The notes: generated by a model not told the origin, from the sequence alone. A DNA stretch of 64,000 bases from an uncultured Pseudomonadota bacterium (GCA_903927005.1 CAIYLH010000083.1:1-64000), one strand, 5' to 3'. Positions 6,506-16,975 are shown, counted from the first letter of the stretch. Numbers and translations: made by a program.

Positions 6506-7921
6506 CTAGCGGTAGCGCCAACTTGTGCCCTGCGGCCCGTCCTCCAGGACGATGCCGCGGGCCAGGAGCTCATCCCGGACGCGGTCCGATTCCTTGAAGT
6601 CCTTGTTGCGACGCGCCGCGGTGCGCGCCGCAACCAGCGCCTCGATCTCGGCGGCAACGGGCTCCGCTTCTGTCGACTCACCCTCCTCGCCCGGCATCCG
6701 CTCGGGACGGGTCTGCAGCCAGAGCTCCGGGTCTAGCCCCAGCACGCCCACGACCTCGGCAAGCGCCTTCAGCTCAGCGGCGAGCAGCGCGGCCTTCGCG
6801 GTATCGCCTACGCTCTTGGCGACATTGAGGTCGCGCGCCAGCGCCTGCAGCGCGGCGAGCGCCTCGGGCGTATTGAAGTCGTCGTCCATCGCCGCCTTGA
6901 ACTTCTCGGTCGCCGCGCCGTGCACGACGCTCTCGGCCGGCGTTACGCCACGCAGCGCGACGTACAGCCGCTCCAGCGCCGCATCCGCCTGACGCAGGTT
7001 GTCGTCGGAGTAATTGATCGGGCCACGGTAGTGACTGGAGAGCACGAACGCGCGCATCACTTCCGGTCGCAGGTGCGGCAGCACCTCACGCACGGTGAAG
7101 AAGTTGCCGAGCGACTTCGACATCTTCTCGGCGTTGACGTTGACGAAGCCGTTATGCATCCAGGTGGTCACGAACGGCGTCCCACAGGCCGCGCAGGTCT
7201 GCGCGATCTCGTTCTCGTGGTGCGGAAACTTCAGGTCCATGCCGCCGCCATGGATGTCGAAATGCCCGCCCAGCAGCGCCACCGACATCGCCGAGCACTC
7301 GATATGCCAGCCCGGACGTCCCGCGCCCCACGGCGACTCCCAGGCCGGCTCGCCGGGCTTGGCCATCTTCCACAGCACGAAGTCGAGCGGATCGCGCTTG
7401 CCCTCGTTGACCTCGACGCGGGAACCGGCGCGCAGGTCCGCGAGACGCTTGCCGGACAGCCGACCGTAGCCTTCGAACTTCGCCACCGCGTACAGCACGT
7501 CGCCGTCGGCGCCCACATAGGCGTAATCCTTGGCGACCAGCTGCTCGATCATCGCGATGATCTGCGGCACGTACTGGGTCGCCCGCGGCTCGTGCTCGGG
7601 ACGCTCCACGCCCAGCGCCGCGCAGTCTTCGTGCATCGCAGCGATGAACCGCTCGGTGAGAGCCGCCATCGACTCGCCGTTCTCGGCAGCGCGGGCGATG
7701 ATCTTGTCATCGATGTCGGTGATGTTGCGCACGTGCGTGACGCGGTAGCCACGGTGGCGCAGGTAACGACGCACGACGTCAAACACGATCAGCGAGCGCG
7801 CATGGCCGACATGGCAGAAGTCGTACACGGTCATGCCGCAGACATACATCCGCACATGGCCGGGCTCGAGGGTCTGCAGCGGCTCCTTGCGGCCGGTCAG
7901 CGAGTTGTGAATTTCAATCAT
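6506..7921 (-). CDS. cysS: Cysteinyl-tRNA synthetase
   Basis: About 471 residues, close to the usual 460. It is a class I synthetase charging tRNA-Cys. Zinc ligands start with the Cys in YVCGMTVYD. The HIGH-type motif is HVGHARS, the Cys/His pair near WHIECS is present, and the KMSKS loop is EKMSKSLG. Two ATGs lie at 7928-7930 and 7919-7921. I prefer the second because the AAGGA ribosome-binding site is about 10 bases from it and only 1 base from the first. It lies 20 bp downstream of gltX and is probably cotranscribed with it. Confidence 0.95.
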   Translation of the reverse strand: MIEIHNSLTGRKEPLQTLEPGHVRMYVCGMTVYDFCHVGHARSLIVFDVVRRYLRHRGYRVTHVRNITDIDDKIIARAAENGESMAALTERFIAAMHEDCAALGVERPEHEPRATQYVPQIIAMIEQLVAKDYAYVGADGDVLYAVAKFEGYGRLSGKRLADLRAGSRVEVNEGKRDPLDFVLWKMAKPGEPAWESPWGAGRPGWHIECSAMSVALLGGHFDIHGGGMDLKFPHHENEIAQTCAACGTPFVTTWMHNGFVNVNAEKMSKSLGNFFTVREVLPHLRPEVMRAFVLSSHYRGPINYSDDNLRQADAALERLYVALRGVTPAESVVHGAATEKFKAAMDDDFNTPEALAALQALARDLNVAKSVGDTAKAALLAAELKALAEVVGVLGLDPELWLQTRPERMPGEEGESTEAEPVAAEIEALVAARTAARRNKDFKESDRVRDELLARGIVLEDGPQGTSWRYR

Positions 7922-7941
7922 CGAGGTCATTTCCTTCGGGT

Positions 7942-9345
7942 CTACAGACTGCCGGCGGGGAGCCGGCGCGCGGCCTCGAGCCGCGCGGTCAACAGGGATC
8001 GTGACATCACCGCCATCAGGCGGGCGAGCTCGGGGCCATCGAGGCGACCGGTCAGTGCCGCGCGCAGCGGCTTGAACAGAGCCGCGCCGGACTTGCCGGC
8101 CGCCTTCAGCGCCGCAACCAGATTGGCGTAATCGGCGCCGGCCGCGACCGCAGCGAGTGCCGCGTCCCAAAATGGCGTGCCGGCAGCGGCCAGCAGCGCA
8201 GCCAGCTCCGGCACGGGGCACGGCAGCTCGCCGTAAACGACCGGCGCCCACTCGGCGACGTCCGCCGGCAGTAGCAGGTTCGCGCGCAGCGCGGCGACGA
8301 AGTCCGCTTCCCGGCCCGGCGGCACACGCCCCGTAGCCCAGGCCTCGAGCACACTGGCCGGGGCGTGCTGCACGGCCTCCTTCTGCCAGTGGCGCAGCTG
8401 CGCCTCATCGAAGTGCGCCGGTGCCCGGCCTAAGGCCCCCAGATCGAACCCTGCCACGAGCGCGGCGGGCTCGAGCCAGCCATCCTCGCCATAGCGGTGG
8501 CCGAGCCGCGCGAGCAGGTTCAGTACCGCGCCAGGCAGGTAACCGGCCTCGGCAAGGCTCGCAAGGCTCGCCGCCCCGTCGCGCTTGGACAGCGGCGCGC
8601 CGGCCGCACCCACCAGCAGCGGCAGGTGGCCGTAAGCGGGCGGCGTGCCGCCCAGGGCCTGGATCAAGAGCATCTGGCGCGGCGTGTTGGCGACATGGTC
8701 CTCGCCGCGCAGCACGTGACTGACCTGCATCAGCCCATCGTCGACCGCGTTGGAGAACAGGAAAGCGGCACTGCCATCGGCGCGGCGGATCACGAAGTCG
8801 CCGAGGTCGCCGCCCTCGAAGCGCTGCGGCCCGCGCACCAGGTCGGTGTACTCGATCGGCCCTGGCGTGACCCGAAAGCGAAGCGAGGGGCTGCGCCCCT
8901 CGGCCAGTCTTGCGGCCCGTCCGGCGCCATCCAGGGCCGCGCAAGGACCTGAATAGCGTGGCGGCCGGCCGGCCTGCAATGCGGCCTTGCGGGCAAACTC
9001 CAGCTCCAGCGAACTGCAGTAACACGGGTAGGCCTGGCCGCCCGCCTCCAGGCGCGCGTAGGCCGCCGCGTAGACCGCACCGCGCTCGGACTGGCGATAG
9101 GGGCCTGCCAGGTCATCCCGGCCGGGGCCGGCGTCCCACTCCAGCCCCAGCCAGCGCAGGGCCGCGACCAGCGACTGCTCGTGGGCGGGATCGGAGCGCG
9201 CCCGATCGGTGTCCTCGATGCGCAGCACGAACCGCCCGCCGTGGCGGCGCGCGTACAGCCAGTTGAACAGGGCCGTCCGGACGTTGCCCAGGTGCAGGGC
9301 GCCCGTCGGGCTGGGGGCGAAGCGAGTGATAACGGGTACAGACAT
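7942..9345 (-). CDS. gltX: Glutamyl-tRNA synthetase
   Basis: 467 residues, a class I synthetase. The start [20 protein letters not shown] contains the HIGH-type motif (HLGN), and the KMSKS-type motif is [11 protein letters not shown]...C cluster around YPCYCSS resembles the zinc knuckle of GluRS. The frame stays open a further 16 codons upstream, but the family N-terminus begins at ATG 9343-9345. It sits between cysS and the cyclophilin gene. Whether it also mischarges tRNA-Gln cannot be judged here. Confidence 0.94.
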   Translation of the reverse strand: MSVPVITRFAPSPTGALHLGNVRTALFNWLYARRHGGRFVLRIEDTDRARSDPAHEQSLVAALRWLGLEWDAGPGRDDLAGPYRQSERGAVYAAAYARLEAGGQAYPCYCSSLELEFARKAALQAGRPPRYSGPCAALDGAGRAARLAEGRSPSLRFRVTPGPIEYTDLVRGPQRFEGGDLGDFVIRRADGSAAFLFSNAVDDGLMQVSHVLRGEDHVANTPRQMLLIQALGGTPPAYGHLPLLVGAAGAPLSKRDGAASLASLAEAGYLPGAVLNLLARLGHRYGEDGWLEPAALVAGFDLGALGRAPAHFDEAQLRHWQKEAVQHAPASVLEAWATGRVPPGREADFVAALRANLLLPADVAEWAPVVYGELPCPVPELAALLAAAGTPFWDAALAAVAAGADYANLVAALKAAGKSGAALFKPLRAALTGRLDGPELARLMAVMSRSLLTARLEAARRLPAGSL

Positions 9346-9355
9346 GGGGCCGAAG

Positions 9356-9361
9356 TATAAT
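9356..9361 (+). promoter_or_regulatory. Consensus -10 element upstream of the cyclophilin gene
   Basis: A perfect TATAAT lies 31 bp before the cyclophilin start in the 47-bp gap to the divergent gltX. No good -35 is visible at 16-18 bp, so an activator or extended contacts may be needed. Confidence 0.4.
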
Positions 9362-9392
9362 GCGCTCCCCCTCCACCCCTGCCGGGAATCCA

Positions 9393-10019
9393 ATGCCGAA
9401 CCACGCCCCTGCCCGCCGCCTTCGCCTCGCCCTCCTCGGATCGCTGGTCGCGCTACTCGGACTCGCCCCCCTCGCCCGCGCCGACGACGGCTCGCCCAGC
9501 CAGGTACGGATCGAGACCAACCTCGGCAGCTTCACCATCGAGCTTGCGCTGGCACGCGCGCCGCTGACCTGCGCCGCCTTCATCAACAACGTCCGCGCCG
9601 GCTACTACACCGGCACCGTGTTCCATCGGGTGATCTCGAACTTCGTCGTGCAGGCCGGCGGCTACGACGACAAGTTCCAGAGCAAGACTCCGAGCGCGAC
9701 CGTCTCCAACGAATCCGGCAACGGCCTGTCGAACAAGCGTGGCACGGTCGGGCTCGCGCGCGGCGATTCGCCGCACTCCGGCAACGCGCAGTTCTACGTC
9801 AACCTGACCGACAACGACGACCTCGACCCGACGCCGCTGCGCTGGGGCTACACGGTGTTCGGCAAGATCATCGAGGGCATGGACGTAGTCGAGAAGATCG
9901 GCCACTCGCCGACCGGCTCGATGGGTCCTTGGACGCGCGACGCGCCGCTGGACATGATCGTGATCCAGAAGGCGGAGATCGTCGGCGCCGCCGCGACCGC
10001 GCCGGCCACGGCGCACTGA
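9393..10019 (+). CDS. Periplasmic cyclophilin-type peptidyl-prolyl isomerase
   Basis: 208 residues starting at MPNHAPARRLRL, with a signal peptide whose hydrophobic core LALLGSLVALLGLAPL ends near ARA-DD. The mature part is a bacterial cyclophilin: FHRVISNFVVQAGG, a QFYVNLTDN segment, and GYTVFGKIIEGMDVV. It accelerates proline isomerisation of exported proteins. A start 11 codons earlier is in frame but would place charged residues before a normal signal sequence. The next gene, lpxH, begins 5 bp downstream, the same pairing as ppiB-lpxH of enterics. Confidence 0.92.
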   Translation: MPNHAPARRLRLALLGSLVALLGLAPLARADDGSPSQVRIETNLGSFTIELALARAPLTCAAFINNVRAGYYTGTVFHRVISNFVVQAGGYDDKFQSKTPSATVSNESGNGLSNKRGTVGLARGDSPHSGNAQFYVNLTDNDDLDPTPLRWGYTVFGKIIEGMDVVEKIGHSPTGSMGPWTRDAPLDMIVIQKAEIVGAAATAPATAH

Positions 10020-10024
10020 GCCAC

Positions 10025-10747
10025 GTGACCGCGCTCGTCGTCTCTGACCTGCACATCGACGCGGCATGGCCCGAGATCGGCGAACAGTTCATCGCCTTCC
10101 TCGAAGGTGAAGCCCGCGGCGCCGAGGCGTTGTACGTGTTGGGCGACCTGTTCGAGGCGTGGATCGGCGACGACGACGACAACCCGCACCGACGCGGGGT
10201 CGTCGCTGCGCTGCGCAGATTGAGCGCGTCCGGCGTCGAGCTGTATTTCCAGCACGGCAACCGCGACTTCCTCTACGGGTCGCGCTTCGAGTGCGATACT
10301 GGCGGCCTGCTGCTCGCGGACCCCGTCATCGTCAGCCGCCACGGCAAACGCGCGCTGTTCGCGCACGGCGATGCGCTGTGCACGGACGATGTGCCGTACC
10401 AGCGACTGCGGGCACTGGTGCGCGATCCCCCCTGGCAGCGCGCATTCCTCGGCCTCGGCCGCGCGACACGACAGCTGCTGGCAGACGAAGCGCGCAGCGG
10501 CAGTCGCGCGCACACCGCCCAGCAGCAGACGATGCTGATGGACGTGAACCCGGCAACCGTCGAGGCGCTGCTGCGCGCCGCCGGCGTCGATACGCTCGTT
10601 CACGGCCACACGCATCGTCCGGGCGTACATGCGCTGTCAATCGATGGACGGGCCTGCACGCGCATCGTCACCGGCGACTGGTACACGCAAGGCAGCGTGC
10701 TGTGCTGGGACAATGCGGGCCTGCGGCTGGAGACGCGGCCGCGCTGA
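10025..10747 (+). CDS. lpxH: UDP-2,3-diacylglucosamine pyrophosphohydrolase
   Basis: 240 residues, a metallophosphoesterase of the lipid A pathway that cleaves UDP-2,3-diacylglucosamine to lipid X and UMP at the inner membrane. Metal ligands are visible: D8 and H10 (SDLHI), D41 (GDLFEAWIGDD), N79 (GNRD), H114 (HGD), and H193/H195 (HGHTH). The start is GTG 10025, just after the cyclophilin stop, with no strong ribosome-binding site, so translational coupling is likely. Confidence 0.94.
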   Translation: MTALVVSDLHIDAAWPEIGEQFIAFLEGEARGAEALYVLGDLFEAWIGDDDDNPHRRGVVAALRRLSASGVELYFQHGNRDFLYGSRFECDTGGLLLADPVIVSRHGKRALFAHGDALCTDDVPYQRLRALVRDPPWQRAFLGLGRATRQLLADEARSGSRAHTAQQQTMLMDVNPATVEALLRAAGVDTLVHGHTHRPGVHALSIDGRACTRIVTGDWYTQGSVLCWDNAGLRLETRPR

Positions 10748-10751
10748 GACT

Positions 10752-11357
10752 TCAGGCCGGTGGGCCGGAATGAAAGCGGAACAAAGGGTCAGGACGGGTA
10801 GCAAGATCCGCCTCAACCGTCGCCAGCGCCGCAAGCCGCACGGCGTAGTCGAGCCCCGATGCTTCCGCATGGCGACGGGCAAGATCACTGTAGAGACTGC
10901 GATGGCGCGCCTCGGCCGCCTCGAGGCCCGCGTAGAACCGAGCGATGTCCTCAGGCAGCAGCGGAATGAGGCCGGCGAACCGCTCCGAAGAGCGCGCCTC
11001 GATCAACTGCCCGGCGATCAGCAGATCCAGCCGGCGGACCGGCTCGTGGGCTGTGACCGCACGGCGCAGTTCGCCGGCATAGCGCCCCGGCGGCAGGCGC
11101 GCGTAGCGCACCTCGCGCTTCGCCATCAGCCCCAGCACCTGTTCGTAATGGCGCAGCTCCTCGCGCGCGAGCCGCGCGAGGCTCAGTCCCAGCGCCGTGT
11201 CATCGGCATACTGGAACATCAGCCCCAGTGCCGTGGACGCGGCCTTCTTCTCGCAGTTGGCGTGATCGACCAGCAGTACCTCGAGCGACTGCAGCGCCGC
11301 CTCGTACCAGCCAGGCGGCGTCGCGGCCAGCAGCCCTGTCTGGAGCGGCCCGCTCAC
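10752..11357 (-). CDS. miaE: tRNA-(ms2io6A)-hydroxylase, MiaE type
   Basis: 201 residues, a ferritin-like di-iron oxygenase that hydroxylates the isopentenyl group of ms2i6A37 in tRNA. The E and ExxH ligands fit WYEAALQSLEVLLVDHANCEKKA, EELRHYEQV and EARSSERF...EARHRSLY. The start is GTG 11355-11357, which overlaps the upstream kinase stop as GTGA. The frame is open further upstream only because it overlaps the kinase gene. It is the last gene of the minus-strand purF block. Confidence 0.9.
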   Translation of the reverse strand: MSGPLQTGLLAATPPGWYEAALQSLEVLLVDHANCEKKAASTALGLMFQYADDTALGLSLARLAREELRHYEQVLGLMAKREVRYARLPPGRYAGELRRAVTAHEPVRRLDLLIAGQLIEARSSERFAGLIPLLPEDIARFYAGLEAAEARHRSLYSDLARRHAEASGLDYAVRLAALATVEADLATRPDPLFRFHSGPPA

Positions 11358-12631
11358 CCGCCCTCCGTCACCGGCATCGCGCCCGGCGGCACCAGCGGCG
11401 GTGGTGGCGGCAGCGCGTCGATCGCCTCGCACAGCTGCTCAGCTGACTGGTAGCGATCGCGCGCCTCCTTCGCCAGCATCCGCTCGAGCAAGCCCTGCCA
11501 GTGCGCGTACTGTGCCGGCAGCAGCGGGATCGGCGTATGACTGTGCTTGTAGATGACCGCCATCGGCGTCGCGGCGAGGAACGGCTTCTTGCCGGTCAGC
11601 ATCTCGTAGAAGATCACGCCGAGGCTGTACAGGTCGCTGCGCTCATCCGCCTCCCGGCCGTGACCCTGCTCGGGGCTCATGTAGTACGGCGTGCCGAAGA
11701 TCTCGCCGGTCGCGGTGATCTCAGCCTCCAGCGACAACTGCTTGGCCAGCCCGAAGTCGATCAGCGCGATCGTGCCATCGGCCCGCAGCATCACGTTGCC
11801 GGGCTTGAGGTCGCGGTGCAGAACGCCCGCAGCGTGGATCGCGGCGAGCGCGCCGGCCATCTGCCGCAGCATGTCCAACGCATCCAGCGGAGTGATGCCG
11901 CGGCGCATGCGGCTGCGCAGGTCGCCGGCGGCGAAATACTCCATCTGGATAAAGGCGTGATCGTCGGCGACCCCGAGCTCGTAGATGCGCACGACATTGG
12001 GATGATCGATCTGCCGGATGATCTCGTATTCCTGCAAGAAGCGATCGAAGGTGCCGGGTTTGTCGGTCAGGTCGGGGATCTGGCGCAGCAGCTTGAGCAC
12101 CACCAGACGCGCCTCGCGCTCGCTCTCGGCCAGATAGACGGTCGACATCGTGCTGTTGGCGAGCGCACGGATGCAGCGCAAGCCCTTGATCGCGGTCTGG
12201 CCGAAGCGGTAGGCCTTCGCCGCCGCCGCACTGGCGCGGAAGGAGGCCAGCGTGCGTCGCTGCAGGCTGGCGGCGTCTTTCACCAGCCCGACGAACTGAC
12301 GGTGGCCGATCTTCGCCTTCGCGATGCAGCCGTAGGCACCAGCGGCGAGCGCCGCGGCGGCTGCCGTATCGTCGCGCTCCGGCAGCAGAAAGATCACCGG
12401 CGGGAACAGCGGACGGGCGCGCGCGTCGGTAAGCCAGCCAAGGCCGTCCTCGTCCGCGGGCCGCGCATCGAGCAGCACCGCATCGTAGCCGGCCGCATGA
12501 AACTCGGCCGGCAGCCGGCCCAGCTGCCGCGGCTCGTGCTCGACGACGACGACATCGCCCAGACCCGTGACCAGGTGCTGCCTGATCAGCCGGCGATAGT
12601 CCGGGTCGTCCTCGATCAACAGCACGCGCAT
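11354..12631 (-). CDS. Receiver domain-Ser/Thr protein kinase fusion
   Basis: 425 residues with two domains. Residues 1-120 form a CheY-like receiver, with acidic pocket E7-D8-D9 and phospho-acceptor D55 in AVLLDARP. Residues 150-405 form a Hanks-type kinase, with VVLKLL (K180), HRDLKPGN (272-279), DFGLAK (292-297) and a TPYYMSPEQ activation segment. The glycine-rich loop is poor: ALANSTMSTVYLA lacks the usual glycines. A Pro-rich tail ends the protein. A sensor histidine kinase would be expected to phosphorylate the receiver, but none is nearby. It lies between a glycerate kinase and miaE in a tight operon. Confidence 0.88.
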   Translation of the reverse strand: MRVLLIEDDPDYRRLIRQHLVTGLGDVVVVEHEPRQLGRLPAEFHAAGYDAVLLDARPADEDGLGWLTDARARPLFPPVIFLLPERDDTAAAAALAAGAYGCIAKAKIGHRQFVGLVKDAASLQRRTLASFRASAAAAKAYRFGQTAIKGLRCIRALANSTMSTVYLAESEREARLVVLKLLRQIPDLTDKPGTFDRFLQEYEIIRQIDHPNVVRIYELGVADDHAFIQMEYFAAGDLRSRMRRGITPLDALDMLRQMAGALAAIHAAGVLHRDLKPGNVMLRADGTIALIDFGLAKQLSLEAEITATGEIFGTPYYMSPEQGHGREADERSDLYSLGVIFYEMLTGKKPFLAATPMAVIYKHSHTPIPLLPAQYAHWQGLLERMLAKEARDRYQSAEQLCEAIDALPPPPPLVPPGAMPVTEGG

Positions 12632-12633
12632 TG

Positions 12634-13917
12634 TCAGGCCTCCTTGCCTTGCACCGGAGCGTCACCCGGCTCGTCATCGTCGGGCGGCAGCGGCGCCCGG
12701 CGCAGACCGAGCATCAGGTCACCGACGTTGGTGCCGGTAGGACCGGTATACAGCAGATCGCCGGCCGCCTCGAGGAACGGACCGGCATTGGCCTGCGCCA
12801 GCGCGGCCTCCGGATCCAGCCCTGCGGCGCGACCGCGCGCGAGCGTACCGCCATCAACGATGGCGCCGGCGTCGGCAGAGTTGCCATCGCTGCCGTCGGT
12901 GCCGGCGGCGAGGATCAGCAGGTCGTTGTGGCCGGCAAGCAGTCGTGCGGCGGCCAGCGCGAACTGCTGGTTGCGACCGCCCCGGCCGGGCGTCGGTGGC
13001 AGACACACGGTGGTTTCGCCGCCCCACAGCAGCACGTCCTCGGTGCCGAGGGCGAGCTCGTGCGCGAACCGGTTCGCGCACGACTCCACCTCGCCGTCCG
13101 CACGCGATGCGAGCCTGCGGCACAGCAGCCCCTGCTGATCCGCGGCCAGCGCCACCGCCACGAAGGCGTCCTCGAGCCGCGCGACGATGCGCGCCGGCAT
13201 GCTTGCGCCCGCGGGCAGTCCGCGCTCGGCCAGGACCAGCTCGCGCACCCACTCCGGCAGGTCTGCCGGCAGCTTCTCGGCGGGAGCTGCGGCGACCAGC
13301 CCCGAGCCGATCACCGCCGGATCATCACCGGGCACATCGGAGATCAGCAGCGCCTCGGCGCGGTGAAACTCAAGCAGACGCGCGAGCCTGCCGCCCTTGA
13401 GCCGCGACACGCGTCGGCGCAGACCGTTCAGGGCCGTGATCGGCAGACCCGAGCCCAAGCCCCATTCGTTCAGCCGGGCAAGCTCGGTCGCGGTGACTCC
13501 CGCCGCCAGGGATTCCACCAGGCTCGAGGCGCCGCCGGAGACGAGCACCAGCACGCGGCTGCCGGCCGGTGTCGCGGCAATGAACGCCTCCAGTGCCGCG
13601 CCCGCGGCGAGACTGGCCGCCCCCGGCACCGGATGGTCGCCCTCCAGGCACACCAGTGCCGGCCAATGGCCGAGCTCCGCCTCGAGGTGTCCGGCACGGC
13701 TGATGACCAGACCACGCTGAATGCTGCGACCGTGCAGGTCGCAGGCGCCAAGCGCCATGCTGCCGGCCGCCTTGCCGATCGCGATCAGCGCCAGCGGCTC
13801 GTCCGCTACCGGCCCCGCCAGCGCGCGCGCGACCGCACTGCGCCCCTCGACTGCGGCGGACGCCACGGCATAGAGCTTGAGCAGCGCAGCTCGGCGCCGG
13901 TCCGCGCCGACTCCCAT
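12634..13917 (-). CDS. Glycerate 2-kinase, GckA/TtuD (MOFRL) family
   Basis: About 427 residues with an N-terminal DUF4147-type domain (LIAIGKAAGSMA; VLVLVSGGASSL; NEWGLGSGLPITALNGLRR) and a C-terminal MOFRL domain (LLWGGETTV; GRGGRNQQFALA; GTDGSDG). Family members phosphorylate D-glycerate to 2-phosphoglycerate. The ATG at 13915-13917 is chosen because the family sequence begins there. A GTG 12 bases upstream is also possible. It lies 22 bp after purF and 2 bp before the kinase fusion. Confidence 0.88.
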   Translation of the reverse strand: MGVGADRRRAALLKLYAVASAAVEGRSAVARALAGPVADEPLALIAIGKAAGSMALGACDLHGRSIQRGLVISRAGHLEAELGHWPALVCLEGDHPVPGAASLAAGAALEAFIAATPAGSRVLVLVSGGASSLVESLAAGVTATELARLNEWGLGSGLPITALNGLRRRVSRLKGGRLARLLEFHRAEALLISDVPGDDPAVIGSGLVAAAPAEKLPADLPEWVRELVLAERGLPAGASMPARIVARLEDAFVAVALAADQQGLLCRRLASRADGEVESCANRFAHELALGTEDVLLWGGETTVCLPPTPGRGGRNQQFALAAARLLAGHNDLLILAAGTDGSDGNSADAGAIVDGGTLARGRAAGLDPEAALAQANAGPFLEAAGDLLYTGPTGTNVGDLMLGLRRAPLPPDDDEPGDAPVQGKEA

Positions 13918-13939
13918 GGGATCACGCACGGCAGTCGGG

Positions 13940-15469
13940 TCAGACGACCCGGACCGCCCGCGGCTTCGATGCGGGCGCCGGCGGTATTTCAGCGGCATCA
14001 CGACGCCGCGCCTTCGCCGCATCCGAACGCTCGCGCTCGAGGGCCGCCAGATACTCCGGGGTCACATCGCCGGTGACGTATTCGCCCGAGAAGCAGGACG
14101 TGTCAAACGACTCGACCCGCGCCTTGTCGTGCCTCACCGCCGTGACCAGATCCTCGAGATCCTGATAGATGAGCCAGTCCGCACCGATCAGCTGCGCCAC
14201 CTCTTCGTCGGTGCGGCCGTTGGCGACCAGCTCGCCGACCGCTGCCATGTCAATGCCGTAGACATTGGGGTAGCGCACCGGCGGCGCCGCCGAGGCGAAG
14301 TAGACCTTGCGCGCACCGGCCTCGCGGGCGAGGTCGATGATCTGCGCCGACGTCGTGCCGCGCACGATCGAGTCGTCGACCAGCAGTACGTTGCGGCCGC
14401 GGAACTCGAGCGGAATCGCGTTCAGCTTCGAACGCACCGACTTCTGGCGTTCTTCCTGACCCGGCATGATGAACGTGCGGCCGATGTAGCGATTCTTGAC
14501 GAAGCCCTCGCGATACTCGAGGTTCAGGTCGAGCGCGAGCTGCATCGCACTGGTGCGACTGGTGTCGGGAATCGGGATCACGACGTCGATGTCATGGTCC
14601 GGCCGCAGCCGCTTGATCTTCTCCGCCAGCTTCTCGCCCATGCGCATGCGCGCCTTGTGGACCGAGATGTTGTCGATGATCGAATCGGGGCGCGCGAAGT
14701 AGACGTACTCAAACACGCACGGGGTGTGCGCGGTCACCTCTGCACAGCGGGCGCTGTGCAGGCCACCGGAGACGTCGATGTAGACCGCCTCGCCCGGCTC
14801 TACGTCGCGCACGAGGTCAAAGCCGACCAGGTCCAGCGATACCGACTCGGAGGCCAGCATCCACTCGGTGCCGCGCGGCGTGATGCGCCGACCGAGCACC
14901 AGCGGGCGGATGCCGTTCGGGTCGCGGAAGCCCACCACGCCGTGGCCGATGATCAGCGCCACGACAGCGTAACCGCCGCGCACGCGACGATAGACATTCG
15001 CCAGCGCAGCGAACAGCTCATCAGGCTTCAGGTGCGCGGCGCCCTTGCGCTGCAGCTCGCTCGCCAGAATGTTGAGCAGCGCCTCGGAGTCGGAGCTGGT
15101 GTTCAGGTGGCGACGCTCGTCGCGCCACAGCGCCTCGGCGAGCTCCGCGGCGTTGGTCAGGTTGCCGTTATGCGACAGCCCGATGCCGTAGGGGGCATTG
15201 ACGTAGAACGGCTGCGCCTCGGCGACGCCGTCGCAGCCAGCGGTCGGGTAGCGCACGTGGCCGATACCGATGTTGCCCTTCAGCTGCAGCATGTGCCGCT
15301 GCTGGAACACGTCCCGCACGAGGCCGGATTCCTTGCGCAGGAACAGCTCCTCGCCGTCGCACGTCATGATGCCAGCGGCATCCTGGCCGCGGTGCTGCAG
15401 CACGGTGAGCGCGTCGTAGATGCGCTGATTGACGGGCGACTGCCCGACGATGCCGACGATGCCGCACAT
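13940..15469 (-). CDS. purF: Amidophosphoribosyltransferase
   Basis: 509 residues. It catalyses the first committed step of purine synthesis, PRPP plus glutamine to phosphoribosylamine. After Met removal, Cys1 of CGIVGIVG is the glutaminase nucleophile. The PRPP loop is [24 protein letters not shown] and SHNGNL are also diagnostic. A GGAG ribosome-binding site precedes ATG 15467-15469. It follows cvpA by 4 bp, the ancestral cvpA-purF arrangement. Confidence 0.96.
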   Translation of the reverse strand: MCGIVGIVGQSPVNQRIYDALTVLQHRGQDAAGIMTCDGEELFLRKESGLVRDVFQQRHMLQLKGNIGIGHVRYPTAGCDGVAEAQPFYVNAPYGIGLSHNGNLTNAAELAEALWRDERRHLNTSSDSEALLNILASELQRKGAAHLKPDELFAALANVYRRVRGGYAVVALIIGHGVVGFRDPNGIRPLVLGRRITPRGTEWMLASESVSLDLVGFDLVRDVEPGEAVYIDVSGGLHSARCAEVTAHTPCVFEYVYFARPDSIIDNISVHKARMRMGEKLAEKIKRLRPDHDIDVVIPIPDTSRTSAMQLALDLNLEYREGFVKNRYIGRTFIMPGQEERQKSVRSKLNAIPLEFRGRNVLLVDDSIVRGTTSAQIIDLAREAGARKVYFASAAPPVRYPNVYGIDMAAVGELVANGRTDEEVAQLIGADWLIYQDLEDLVTAVRHDKARVESFDTSCFSGEYVTGDVTPEYLAALERERSDAAKARRRDAAEIPPAPASKPRAVRVV

Positions 15470-15473
15470 GCTC

Positions 15474-15980
15474 CTACTCCCCGTCGGTGGCGAGTGCGCG
15501 GCGCGCAAGCGCCTTGGACTCGCCCGCAAAGCGTTCCAGCCAGCTGGCCACATGCAGGGTATAGGGCGCGAAGTGCGCACCGGTCCACCACGGCTCGTGC
15601 TGCAGGTTCATCGTCACCCCGAGCATTGCGCCGAAGCCGACCAACACCACACCGCGCGTGACGCCGAAAAAGAAGCCGAACAGACGGTCAACTACGCCAA
15701 GGCCAGCGGCGGTGTGCGACAGCCACGCCAGCAAGTGGCCCGCGATGGCACCGAGCAGCAGTACGCCGATCAGCACGATGCCGCGCGCAAGCCACGCCTT
15801 CTGCACCGCACTGAGCATGCCGCCCAGGTACGGCTGGAGAAAACCGGAGAAGTGCCAGGCGATCCAGATCGCGAGCAGCCAGGTGATCAGCGCGACCACC
15901 TCGCGGATGAAGCCACGTACGGCGCCGAGGATGGCGGAAGCGCCAATCACGGCGAAGATGATGTAGTCCGCGCCTTGCAT
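15474..15980 (-). CDS. cvpA: CvpA family membrane protein
   Basis: About 168 residues with four to five hydrophobic segments. The N-terminus [23 protein letters not shown] is typical of CvpA, an inner-membrane protein first linked to colicin V production and purine metabolism. I start at ATG 15978-15980 because CvpA proteins begin close to the DYxI motif. A GTG four codons upstream (15992) is the alternative. Confidence 0.9.
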   Translation of the reverse strand: MQGADYIIFAVIGASAILGAVRGFIREVVALITWLLAIWIAWHFSGFLQPYLGGMLSAVQKAWLARGIVLIGVLLLGAIAGHLLAWLSHTAAGLGVVDRLFGFFFGVTRGVVLVGFGAMLGVTMNLQHEPWWTGAHFAPYTLHVASWLERFAGESKALARRALATDGE

Positions 15981-16087
15981 CCGGGTTGCCACTAGAGGCG
16001 GCTGCGGGTGTGCAGCCTGAGCCCGTGATTTTATCTGAAACGCCCCGCGCTCACACGACGCCGTCCGGGACGGCGCGGATGGGCGTG

Positions 16088-16975
16088 TCAGCGCGGCGCG
16101 ACCGAGCCTTTATGGCCGTCACGCGCCAGCCGCGCGGCGATCGCGTCGGCGCGCGCTCGGTCCTGCTCGGGCCCGACTCGCACGCGAAACAGCACGCGGC
16201 CGCTGCCGCGGTACTCGCTGACGAAGGCCCGGTAGCCCTTGGCGCGCAGCTGGGTGGCGAGCTTTTCGCCGTTCTCGCGGCTGGCGAAACTGCCCAGCTG
16301 CACCACCCAGGCCTCGCCACTGCCGCCGTGCGCAGCGGACTTGGCCGCTGCCGGCTTGGCGGCGGCAACGGCGGGAAGCTCGGTGGGCGCGGTGGCGGGA
16401 CGCGGCGGGGTCACCGCCGCCACCGCCGCCGTAGAGGTCGGCTGGCTGGCCGGCGGGCCGGCCGGGCTGGTGCCCTTCGGGGCGACAGGCGGCGCCTGCA
16501 CTGCCTTCGCGGCCGCGCCAGCCGGGGCGGTGGCGGCAGGGGGCTTGGCCGCCGGCGTCGTGACGAGGGGCGGCGGGCTGGAGGGCGGCGGGGACGCCAT
16601 CGGTGGGCTCTTGGACGCCGCTGCCAGCGGCGCCGATGCCACGGCGACTGAGGGCGCCGGGGCAGCCGGCGTCGGGTCAACCACCGGCGCCGTCGGCGGC
16701 GGGTTCATCACCGCAGCAGCGGCCACTGGTGGGGCGACCCGCACGGCGGGCGCATCGGCCGGCGCTCCGTTTGGAGCATCGGCAGCCGGACGGGCAACCA
16801 GCGCGGGGCTGGAGGCGGTCAGGTCGACAACGACGGTACGCACGGGATTGGGAACATCGGAGGCCGGCGAGGGTGCCAGCCGCTTCGGGCCGGTCAGCAG
16901 CTCTGGCACGACCAGCACGACGATCAGGACCAGGGCGGCCGCGCCGACCAGTCGTTCTTTGAGGCGGGTGTCCAT
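16088..16975 (-). CDS. dedD: DedD-like SPOR-domain cell-division protein
   Basis: 295 residues. A short cytoplasmic N-terminus (MDTRLKERLVG) leads into one membrane helix at about residues 9-28. A long Pro/Ala-rich periplasmic linker covers about 35-210. A C-terminal SPOR domain follows (WVVQLGSFASRENGEKLA; VRVGPEQDRARADAIAARL), which binds denuded septal peptidoglycan. The gene context folC-dedD-cvpA supports DedD. ATG 16973-16975 is used because the membrane helix follows at the usual distance. Confidence 0.9.
   Translation of the reverse strand: MDTRLKERLVGAAALVLIVVLVVPELLTGPKRLAPSPASDVPNPVRTVVVDLTASSPALVARPAADAPNGAPADAPAVRVAPPVAAAAVMNPPPTAPVVDPTPAAPAPSVAVASAPLAAASKSPPMASPPPSSPPPLVTTPAAKPPAATAPAGAAAKAVQAPPVAPKGTSPAGPPASQPTSTAAVAAVTPPRPATAPTELPAVAAAKPAAAKSAAHGGSGEAWVVQLGSFASRENGEKLATQLRAKGYRAFVSEYRGSGRVLFRVRVGPEQDRARADAIAARLARDGHKGSVAPR

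Noticed and set aside
13877-15661. A 594-codon plus-strand frame
   Set aside because: It is antisense to the glycerate kinase gene and purF. Composition is typical of GC-driven shadow frames.
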